This document shows, one piece after another, positions 6,059 through 11,131 of a DNA stretch of 11,131 nt. The stretch covers positions 1 through 11,131 of the forward strand of contig JBBQZL010000082.1 in the NCBI GenBank assembly GCA_038207745.1, written 5' to 3'. Numbering within the stretch: position 1 is the stretch's first letter; the number at the start of each line of letters is the position of its first letter. The notes under the pieces are model-generated. The model was not told the origin of the DNA. It worked only from the letters and a program-made list of their open reading frames with translations, and made no database searches. The DNA is from JBBQZL01 sp038207745. GTDB lineage: Bacteria; Actinomycetota; Thermoleophilia; Solirubrobacterales; 70-9. A program made the translations under genes and the position numbers.

Positions 6059-8440
6059 ATGCGCGCAGTCCGTTGCAGCACCGTAGTCGCCGTTGCCATG
6101 GCCATGCTCCTGATCGCATTTGGGGGTCTCGCCGCCGCGGCGGCACCCAAGAAGACGGGCAAGGCCGGCTTCAAGGCTCGCGGGAGTGTCAGCGAGGCAT
6201 ATGTCCTCGGTGCCAAGCAGGGCAACAAGCTCCTGCTGGTCAATCGGAAGAACAAGATTGTCCGGTTCGGCAGGGCTGACCGCTTCGGAAGCAAGATCTT
6301 CTATGACATCCCCGCCGGCAAGGGATACACCGTGCGTTTCAAGACCGGCAGGAAGATCAAGGTCAAGTACAAGATCAGGATCAAGAGGGGAAAGAAGAAG
6401 GGCAAGAAGGTCACGAAGTTCAAGAAGGTCAATCAGGTCAAGGGAACCAGGCGCTTCACGGTGCTTCGGATGGGGGACAACCCCAAGAACTCGTTCTACA
6501 AGGGGATCAAGCTCAAGCAGGGTCTCAACTACGTGAAGATGCGCGACGGCGTCGAGCTCGCGATGACCGTTCGCCTGCCCTCCGGTGCAACTCTGGCCGA
6601 TGGCCCGTTCCCGACCTTCGTCGAGTACTCGGGCTACCAGACCGCCGCACCACACGATCTTCTCGAGTCATTTCTCACCGGCACCCCCGATCCACTCGCC
6701 CCGGCGACGTCAACGGCGATCGGTTCACTGATCGGGCCGCTGCTCGACTTTGCAACCGTGAGCGTCCAGATGCGCGGCTCCGGCTGCTCGGGCGGCGGGT
6801 TTGACCTCTTCGGCCTGCCGACCACATATGACGGCTATGACGCGGTCGAGACCGTCGGCAACCAGTCCTGGGTAAAGGGCGGCAAGGTCGGCATGGCGGG
6901 AATCTCCTTCTCGGGGATCACCCAGCTGTTCACCGCCGGGACGCAGCCACCCCACCTCGCGGCGATCTCGCCGATGTCGGTCACCGACGACACCTACAGC
7001 GCCACCGGATACCCGGGCGGCATCTTCAACAAGGGGTTCGCCTTCTCGTGGATCCTTGCCAGGATGGATGACGCGAAGCCCGCTCCCGAAGGCGGACAGG
7101 CATGGGCAAAGGCGCTGACAACTGCCGGTGACCGGCACTGCATCGCCAACCAGAAGCTTCGCCTTCAAACGCGAAACGCTCCTGATCTGGTCAAGGACAA
7201 CCCGTATCGAACACCCAAGCTGTTCAAGTACAGGGCACCCTCGTACTGGGTGAAGCACATCAAGGTGCCGGTCTTCTGGGTCGGCCAGTTCCAGGACGAG
7301 CAGACGGGTGGGCATTTCCCGGAGAGCATCGCCAACCTCAAGAACAACCCCAATGTCTGGGTCTCGATGCAGAACGGCGTCCATGCCGACTCACTCGGGC
7401 CGAGCACGATCACCCGTTGGGTCGAGTTCATGAAGTTGTTCGTTGCGGATGAGATTCCCGATGTTCCGGCTCCGATCCTCTCGCTCAGCAGCCTGCTCTA
7501 CAACGAGCTGGCTGATGCTCCGGCGCTGCCGGTCCAGCAGTCACGCTTTGCCGCCTACACCAGCGTCGATCAGGCAAGGAACGAGTTCAAGCAGGACCCG
7601 CGCATCCGCCTGCTGTTCGACAACGGTGCGGCGATTCCAGGTTCCCCGGGAGCAATCGGTGCGGCATGGGATCTCGGCTTCAGCTCATGGCCGATCAGCG
7701 AGGCGCAGGCGACTTCCTATTACCTCGATGGCAGCGGCGGTCTCAACACGAGCAAGCCCGCGACCCAGGCTCCGGCGCAGTACACGGCCGACCCGGGTGC
7801 ACGACCGCCCCAGACGCTGATCGGCGCCGGGGAAGCGGATGCATGGAAGGCTCAGCCGCCTTACAACTGGGCGCCCGTTGCGGCCGGCAAGGGCCTCGGA
7901 TTCACCTCCTCGGCGCTCGGGTCGGACACGCTTGTCGCCGGACCGTCCAGTCTCGATCTGTACCTGAAGTCCTCGGCTGCGGACACGGATCTCCAGGTGA
8001 CGCTCAGTGAGGTCCGGCCTGACGGCAAGGAGACGTACGTCCAGAACGGGTGGCTGCGTGCCTCTCATCGCAAGCTGGACCCGGCGCTCTCGACCGACAT
8101 CGATCCGGTCCCGACCCACCTAAAGGAGGATGCAGCTCCGCTTCCGGCGGGCGAGTTCTCGCTGGTCCGGGTGCCGATCTTCCCGGTCGCGCACGAGTTC
8201 CGCGCAGGCTCGAAGATCAGGGTCGTCGTCCAGGCGGTCAGTGGCGATCGTCCGATCTGGGACTTCGACACCGTCGACAATGGCACCACGGTCAACACGG
8301 TCGCACTCGGCGGCGCAGAAGCCTCGAGGCTCGTCCTGCCGATCGTCTCCGGCACCACCGCGGGGGCTCCGTTGCCGACTGCCACCGCACTCCGCGGTGA
8401 GCCGAGCCGCACCTACGCAACCGCCTCCAACGGCGGCTGA
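6059..8440 (+). CDS. Secreted CocE/NonD family serine hydrolase (X-Pro dipeptidyl-peptidase-like)
   Basis: Alpha/beta-hydrolase of the S15/CocE group, which hydrolyses peptide, ester or amide bonds; substrate unknown. Residues 1-29 are a signal peptide ending AAAAAP. Residues 30-158 form an extra N-terminal region, extremely Lys/Arg-rich at about 94-132 (TGRKIKVKYKIRIKRGKKK and onward). The catalytic domain begins near MRDGVELAMTVRLP (161-174). The probable nucleophile is S283 in GISFSG, with D413 in GQFQDEQT and H442 in NGVHADS; spacing resembles Rhodococcus CocE (S117, D259, H287). Y190 or Y193 in VEYSGYQ may serve the oxyanion hole. The C-terminal jelly-roll PepX_C domain spans about 600-775. 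ATG at 6059 is preferred over TTG at 6056 because GGGAGAG lies just upstream. At 793 residues it is longer than typical CocE (about 570), the excess being largely the N-terminal region. Two hairpins follow the stop. Confidence 0.9.
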   Translation: MRAVRCSTVVAVAMAMLLIAFGGLAAAAAPKKTGKAGFKARGSVSEAYVLGAKQGNKLLLVNRKNKIVRFGRADRFGSKIFYDIPAGKGYTVRFKTGRKIKVKYKIRIKRGKKKGKKVTKFKKVNQVKGTRRFTVLRMGDNPKNSFYKGIKLKQGLNYVKMRDGVELAMTVRLPSGATLADGPFPTFVEYSGYQTAAPHDLLESFLTGTPDPLAPATSTAIGSLIGPLLDFATVSVQMRGSGCSGGGFDLFGLPTTYDGYDAVETVGNQSWVKGGKVGMAGISFSGITQLFTAGTQPPHLAAISPMSVTDDTYSATGYPGGIFNKGFAFSWILARMDDAKPAPEGGQAWAKALTTAGDRHCIANQKLRLQTRNAPDLVKDNPYRTPKLFKYRAPSYWVKHIKVPVFWVGQFQDEQTGGHFPESIANLKNNPNVWVSMQNGVHADSLGPSTITRWVEFMKLFVADEIPDVPAPILSLSSLLYNELADAPALPVQQSRFAAYTSVDQARNEFKQDPRIRLLFDNGAAIPGSPGAIGAAWDLGFSSWPISEAQATSYYLDGSGGLNTSKPATQAPAQYTADPGARPPQTLIGAGEADAWKAQPPYNWAPVAAGKGLGFTSSALGSDTLVAGPSSLDLYLKSSAADTDLQVTLSEVRPDGKETYVQNGWLRASHRKLDPALSTDIDPVPTHLKEDAAPLPAGEFSLVRVPIFPVAHEFRAGSKIRVVVQAVSGDRPIWDFDTVDNGTTVNTVALGGAEASRLVLPIVSGTTAGAPLPTATALRGEPSRTYATASNGG

Positions 8441-8446
8441 GCAGAC

Positions 8447-8487
8447 CGAACAGATGGGCGAGGGCAGCGAGGCGCTCGCCCTGTTCG
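8447..8487. terminator. Hairpin between convergent genes
   Basis: GGGCGAG (8456-8462) pairs with CTCGCCC (8475-8481). After a small bulge, CGAACA (8447-8452) pairs with TGTTCG (8482-8487). It lies directly after the hydrolase stop and before the convergent DUF2892 stop, so it could act for either strand. There is no T-tract. Confidence 0.4.
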
Positions 8488-8495
8488 CTTCACAA

Positions 8496-8527
8496 GGGGC
8501 CGGTTGCCGAGCGCAGCCGGCCCTCTT
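8496..8527 (+). terminator. Predicted intrinsic terminator of the CocE-family gene
   Basis: GGGCCGGTTGC (8497-8507) pairs with GCAGCCGGCCC (8513-8523) over 11 bp with one G-U and a 5-nt loop, followed by TCTTCT on the plus strand. It is the stronger of two tandem hairpins between the convergent stops at 8440 and 8543. Confidence 0.6.
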
Positions 8528-8542
8528 CTGCGGCGATACCGC

Positions 8543-8764
8543 CTAGCCCGAGGACTTGCTCTTGCCGTGCAGGTCGACCCCGAACAGCGGACCGGCCAGG
8601 CAGACGTTCGCGAGACCTGCCCCGAGTGGCACAAGGCCGACGATTGCAACGATCGCGCCCCCGGTTCCGCCGATCACGGCGAGTCCGACAATGATCAGGG
8701 CGATTCCGGCGATGATGCGTGCTGCTCGTCCGGCACCGCTGTTCATGAACGTGACAAAGGCCAA
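8543..8764 (-). CDS. Small DUF2892-like (YgaP transmembrane-type) membrane protein
   Basis: A 73-residue membrane protein. The pattern GRAARIIAGIALIIVGLAVIG, then GAIVAIVGLVPLGAGLANVC and a short LFGVDLHGK tail is the DUF2892 two-helix hairpin (residues 13-57). A cysteine ends the second helix, where relatives often have FCPL. It corresponds to the membrane part of YgaP without the rhodanese domain; function is unknown. Start is TTG at 8764: GGGAGAG sits 4 nt upstream, whereas the internal ATG (codon 7) has no such site, and relatives begin similarly before the NSxAGR segment. A possible -10, TAGGCT, lies at 8801-8806 without a good -35. It is downstream of the SnoaL-like gene on the same strand, 96 bp away. 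Confidence 0.8.
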   Translation of the reverse strand: MAFVTFMNSGAGRAARIIAGIALIIVGLAVIGGTGGAIVAIVGLVPLGAGLANVCLAGPLFGVDLHGKSKSSG

Positions 8765-8860
8765 GATGCTCTCCCGGTTGGGGGTTTCAACTCTCTGACC
8801 AGCCTATCCGAAGCACAATCCCGGGCTCACCCGTAGATCGGGGGTCCAGATGACCCACCT

Positions 8861-9253
8861 CTACCCGGGCGACCCAGCCTCAGCAGAACGCGGCCCGCTG
8901 CACATCACCCGCAGCCAGACGATCTGCCCAACCTCCTCGCCCATGTATGCCTGTCGCTCGAAGGTGAAGGCGCCATCGGCATCGCGGCCACGAACACGCC
9001 AGCCGACGCGCAGGGTGTCCTCGATGTTTGTGGTTTCGGTGGCGTCATTGCGCTCGGCGGGCCTCTCGGGATCGTCGAGCCAGGTGCGCATGGCATCCCC
9101 GACTACAGTCGGATCGCCCGCCTCCCAGACCCGCCTCGGCTTCATCGCCCGGAAGTCGATCTCAGGATGCATGAGGCCGAAGGTACCGGCGAAATCCCGG
9201 GCTACGATCGCGTCAACGAACCTGACGGTGACGCTCGCGGACATGCCGTTCAT
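8861..9253 (-). CDS. SnoaL/NTF2-like fold protein
   Basis: A 130-residue protein with the cone-shaped alpha+beta NTF2/SnoaL layout: an N-terminal helix region (VRFVDAIVARDFAGTFGLMHPEIDFRA, about 10-36), a second helix (VVGDAMRTWLDD, about 50-61), then long beta strands (NIEDTLRVGWRVRGRDADGAFTFERQAYMGEEVGQIVWLRVMC). The phrase IVARDFAGTFGLMHPEIDF is typical of SnoaL-like proteins, usually written as a stretch ending LlhPdvrf. Such proteins are enzymes (isomerase, hydrolase, cyclase) or simple ligand binders; which one cannot be said. The start at 9253 has no nearby Shine-Dalgarno, but a promoter places the transcript start on this ATG, suggesting leaderless translation; an ATG at codon 4 is the alternative. 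Confidence 0.75.
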   Translation of the reverse strand: MNGMSASVTVRFVDAIVARDFAGTFGLMHPEIDFRAMKPRRVWEAGDPTVVGDAMRTWLDDPERPAERNDATETTNIEDTLRVGWRVRGRDADGAFTFERQAYMGEEVGQIVWLRVMCSGPRSAEAGSPG

Positions 9254-9259
9254 GACCAG

Positions 9260-9288
9260 AGTATTGCGCCCCTCGTGGTCGGTTTCAA
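9260..9288 (-). promoter_or_regulatory. Predicted promoter of the SnoaL-like gene (leaderless transcript)
   Basis: On the minus strand TTGAAA (9283-9288) and AATACT (9260-9265) are separated by 17 bp. Six bases later comes the A of ATG at 9253, so the mRNA would start at the start codon. The -35 lies only two bases beyond the 3' end of the tRNA-like sequence. Confidence 0.45.
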
Positions 9289-9290
9289 GA

Positions 9291-9363
9291 TGGGCCCGGC
9301 TGGTTTCGAACCAGCGACCTCTCGCGTGTGAAGCGAACCAAGGAAGGCCATTCGACCGGGCAT
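9291..9363 (-). tRNA. tRNA-Val(CAC)-like sequence with degenerate 5' half; probable attachment-site remnant
   Basis: Reading the minus strand, 9291-9337 forms a canonical tRNA 3' portion. The anticodon stem is TTCGC/GCGAG with loop TTCACAC (anticodon CAC), the variable loop AGGTC, the T arm GCTGG-TTCGAAA-CCAGC, then CGGGCCC and A73. The 5' portion is poor. Only five of seven acceptor pairs form (GCCCG/CGGGC; positions 1 and 2 mismatched), U8, A14 and the G18-G19 pair are absent, and the D stem has at best three of four pairs. The total is still 73 nt. Either it is a decayed tRNA, or the 3' piece of a tRNA-Val gene left by site-specific integration with partly chance pairing upstream. It is unlikely to be a working tRNA. 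Confidence 0.5.
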
Positions 9364-9571
9364 TTTTTGGCTCTGGATGCCGGATTCATGATCCCCGCCG
9401 CCGCCGAGGGCGAGCAGCGGTTTCGCGGCGATTATCGGGGTTTGGTGTCCTTTTGGGCAGTGAGATCGTGATTCTGCCCAATGGCACCGAGTAGATAGGG
9501 GCGGTCGTCAAAGCCCCTGGAACAAGTCATTCCTGACGGACACATCCGGCTGTTCGCCTAGTTTCGGAAGC
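9364..9571. other. Non-coding stretch at the island edge, with one hairpin
   Basis: Together with the promoter and tRNA-like sequence this makes 9254-9571 free of a convincing protein gene. TTGGGCAG (9453-9460) and CTGCCCAA (9474-9481) form an 8-bp perfect inverted repeat with a 13-base loop, and GGGGC/GCCCC arms lie near 9500-9520. There is a run of six T next to the tRNA-like sequence. No coding pattern or known RNA was recognised. Confidence 0.4.
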
Positions 9572-10171
9572 GTGAATGAAGCCACGGCGTGCCCTCGAAC
9601 CGATATCGAGCTGACCGACTTCGCGGACGAACATCTGGTCTACGAGGGCCGGATGCTTGTCTATTCCGTCAACCGGCTGTGGCAGCTCCGGCAGGAAGTC
9701 GGCCCTGAGCGGAACGCGCACCTAGAGTCGTTTGTCGTTCACACTCGATGCTTGGGGGACTTCATCTGGGGCAGCCGGAGGAAGTCCAAGCCCCATGATG
9801 CCTTCGCCTCCGACTACTGCCGACCCGGCGAGTGGGAATCGCGCTTCACGCCTGGCGCCTTGCCCCCTGCGCTTGAAGATATTGAGGCCCGGTACCGAGC
9901 GGGTCGGGAGGTAGTGCACCTCAGCTATTTCCGGCTCGATGTCAGGGAATCGGGTGGCAAGAACTGGCCGCCCGGTTTGGTGCTGGCAGAGATCGTCCCC
10001 CCGCTGCTTGTCCTCGCCGACCTTGCCCTCCGGGAACGCATGAACGACGGAACTCGGGTCGCGCTCCGCGACTTGGAACGGCACGGTCCTGAAGCCGGAG
10101 CCGCATCGGTCGCCACCGGGGCCTACTTCGGCGGGACGATCAGTGTTGCCAGCTCGGCGATCCGGCCATAG
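9572..10171 (+). CDS. Hypothetical protein, possibly HEPN-like
   Basis: Not firmly recognised. This 199-residue soluble protein has an all-alpha look. A helix contains YEGRMLVYSVNRLWQL (24-39), followed by NAHLESFVVHTRCLGDFIWG (48-67), then HDAFASDY (75-82), EWESRF (87-92) and a helix ending RYRAGREVVHLSYFR (107-121). The order of an LESFxxHxRxLxDF helix, an acidic D-Y segment and a late 'xxxxHL(S/T)Y' helix recalls a widespread family of uncharacterised proteins. R109-x6-H116 would fit the R-x4-6-H motif of HEPN ribonucleases, but this is a guess from pattern. The C-terminal 40 residues are Ala/Gly-rich. Start GTG at 9572 has no spaced Shine-Dalgarno; TAGTTT seven bases upstream could make it leaderless. 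It is convergent with the nuclease gene and the stops are 56 bp apart. Confidence 0.65.
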   Translation: MNEATACPRTDIELTDFADEHLVYEGRMLVYSVNRLWQLRQEVGPERNAHLESFVVHTRCLGDFIWGSRRKSKPHDAFASDYCRPGEWESRFTPGALPPALEDIEARYRAGREVVHLSYFRLDVRESGGKNWPPGLVLAEIVPPLLVLADLALRERMNDGTRVALRDLERHGPEAGAASVATGAYFGGTISVASSAIRP

Positions 10172-10227
10172 ATTCTGGATCGCCTGTGATCGGGCATCTC
10201 CACTCGGTGCCAGGGTCGCCTTGGCGG

Positions 10228-11131
10228 CTAGTCCGCCAGCGCCTGAAGGGTGTCATCCGCGGATGAGGCCCAATCGTCGGAAGTCCAACGCTGATCTTGA
10301 TTAGCCCGGTTCTGCTCGTCAAATTCGACGCCCTCCTCCACGAGTTTCTGACGAACGTCGGCCGCCGTGGCCGGAAGGCTTGGGTTGCTCGTACCCCAGC
10401 CAGCGCTGACCTTGCCTTGTGCGTTCAGAACACGGTAGACGGTGGGCATATCGTGACCACTTTTGGAAAGCCATCCACCAATGGACTGGGCCGCCTTCGG
10501 GCTTTGCCCCGCCGTCGCAACGTCTTTGTACGAAGACCATTTTCCACTTGGAATGGAATCGATGAACGCCTCGGCTTTTTCAAAATCAACGCGAACGCTG
10601 GTTCCGCTACTGGCCTTCTGCCTCTTCGCCTGCATGCGAACTTCATACTCGGCGGCTTCGGGAAGCGGTATGAGCGTCGTTGAGGCGAGAATCAGCTCTC
10701 CGTGAAGAACGTAGGGTTCTATTTTGACGCAGGAGATGTCCATTCGGAATGCATCGCGTAGCCACAGAACCGTGCTTGTGACTCCAGGCTGGTAGCCCTT
10801 GGCGGCGAGGATGATTCTCGGAGCGTCGTCATCATCGAGCGCTTCGAGTCCCTCGTTGGGAAAGTTCGAGAGCTGGTCAGCGGCCTCCGACCTGGAAATG
10901 GGTCCATCAGCATCTTTATTCACGAAGTCCAGAAAGAGATCGACGACCTGATCCGACGTGAGCGTGGCCACGTAGGCTGCGTAGCGGATCGCCTGTAGGT
11001 CTTGGCCACTGCCTGATGAGTCGAGCTTGATCTCAATGACAACGAGCTTGCCCTTCTTGTCGAGAGCAAGAAGGTCGGGCCGATCCTTGGTCTTATCCCA
11101 ACCCGAGAACTGGCTCGTGATGACGATGAGA
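10228..11131 (-). CDS. NucS-like PD-(D/E)XK nuclease fused to an MGMT/ATL-like DNA-binding domain (5' end off right edge)
   Basis: 300 residues are readable from the window edge; the N-terminus is missing. Residues 1-53 carry the nuclease core: D19 in RPDLLALD, then E33-x-K35 in VVIEIK and Q43/Q46 with QAIRYAAY. The D-to-E spacing of 14 equals that of Pyrococcus NucS (D160, E174, K176). The region 104-165 (PRIILAAKG, TSTVLWLRD, MDISCVKIEPY, IPLPEAAEYEV) continues the known NucS/DUF91-like domain. Residues about 183-273 resemble the C-terminal winged helix of O6-alkylguanine transferase: SIPSGKWSSYKDVA, SPKAAQSIGGWL, YRVLNAQGKVS, VRQKLVEEGVEF. The PCHRV motif reads TVYRV, so the acceptor Cys is Val231 and the His is Tyr232. 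The Arg finger of ARAVGG is Gln215, while the Tyr of SYKD (Y201) is kept. It cannot repair alkyl groups itself; it may bind altered bases and cleave DNA nearby. A GTG at 10971 would omit the active site, so it is not the start. Confidence 0.85.
   Translation of the reverse strand, partial: LIVITSQFSGWDKTKDRPDLLALDKKGKLVVIEIKLDSSGSGQDLQAIRYAAYVATLTSDQVVDLFLDFVNKDADGPISRSEAADQLSNFPNEGLEALDDDDAPRIILAAKGYQPGVTSTVLWLRDAFRMDISCVKIEPYVLHGELILASTTLIPLPEAAEYEVRMQAKRQKASSGTSVRVDFEKAEAFIDSIPSGKWSSYKDVATAGQSPKAAQSIGGWLSKSGHDMPTVYRVLNAQGKVSAGWGTSNPSLPATAADVRQKLVEEGVEFDEQNRANQDQRWTSDDWASSADDTLQALAD

Larger units (their letters stand above)
9291..11131. mobile_element. Left portion of a probable tRNA-Val-associated genomic island
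   Basis: Three signs agree: a tRNA 3' fragment at the boundary, lower G+C to its right than in the genes to its left, and a change from housekeeping genes to an orphan protein plus a nuclease fusion. In a tRNA-integrated element the detached 3' fragment marks the end away from the intact tRNA. Since this fragment reads leftward, the element should lie to the right. No integrase, transposase or second att copy is inside the window. Confidence 0.35.

Noticed and set aside
8850..9494. A 214-residue plus-strand open frame containing WARLVSNQRPLACEA
   Set aside because: It is antisense to the SnoaL-like gene and the tRNA-like sequence; that peptide string is a familiar artefact of translating a tRNA 3' half from the opposite strand.
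1..11131. CRISPR array or insertion sequence
   Set aside because: No regularly spaced long repeats with unique spacers, no transposase frame and no terminal inverted repeats with target duplication were seen.

Overview
The window is a high-G+C bacterial chromosome segment. Its content suggests an actinobacterium, perhaps class Thermoleophilia/Solirubrobacterales: GC-rich third codon positions, GTG/TTG starts, TAGGCT-type -10 boxes, a Ser/Thr-linker lipoprotein and a secreted hydrolase with a Lys-rich N-terminal region. This placement is inference; there is no rRNA or marker gene to confirm it.

Left end (1-1864, minus strand): the N-terminal part of a DppC/OppC-type ABC transporter permease, running off the left edge, and upstream of it a 12-TM-type MFS exporter-like gene. 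Positions 1865-2285 hold no convincing protein gene. They contain five copies of a 9-bp GCACAASTT/GCACAGGTT motif, the four direct copies spaced by whole helical turns, then a tiny ORF with a strong ribosome-binding site, a terminator-like hairpin and a second perfect hairpin leading into the next gene.

Centre (2286-4926, plus strand): a tightly spaced run of a membrane HD-GYP protein (predicted c-di-GMP phosphodiesterase), a YqgE/AlgH-family protein and pyridoxamine 5'-phosphate oxidase (PdxH). A small membrane-anchored hypothetical gene lies tail-to-tail with pdxH; its reading frame runs into pdxH antisense. A Cys-containing lipoprotein (minus) and a large secreted CocE/NonD-family serine hydrolase (plus) diverge from a shared 228-bp region in which promoters can be read for both. 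A DUF2892-type small membrane protein and a SnoaL/NTF2-like protein follow on the minus strand.

Right end (about 9291-11131) looks accessory. A tRNA-Val(CAC)-like sequence has intact anticodon, variable and T arms but a degenerate 5' half. Its orientation is what is expected of the distal attachment site of an element lying to its right. To the right the DNA is visibly less GC-rich (hand counts of two 60-base lines give 50-53% against 67% in the hydrolase gene). It encodes an unrecognised, possibly HEPN-like protein and, off the right edge, a NucS-like PD-(D/E)XK nuclease fused to an alkyltransferase-like (MGMT/ATL) DNA-binding domain that has lost both the acceptor cysteine and the arginine finger. 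This fusion, in a probable tRNA-linked island, is the most interesting item in the window.
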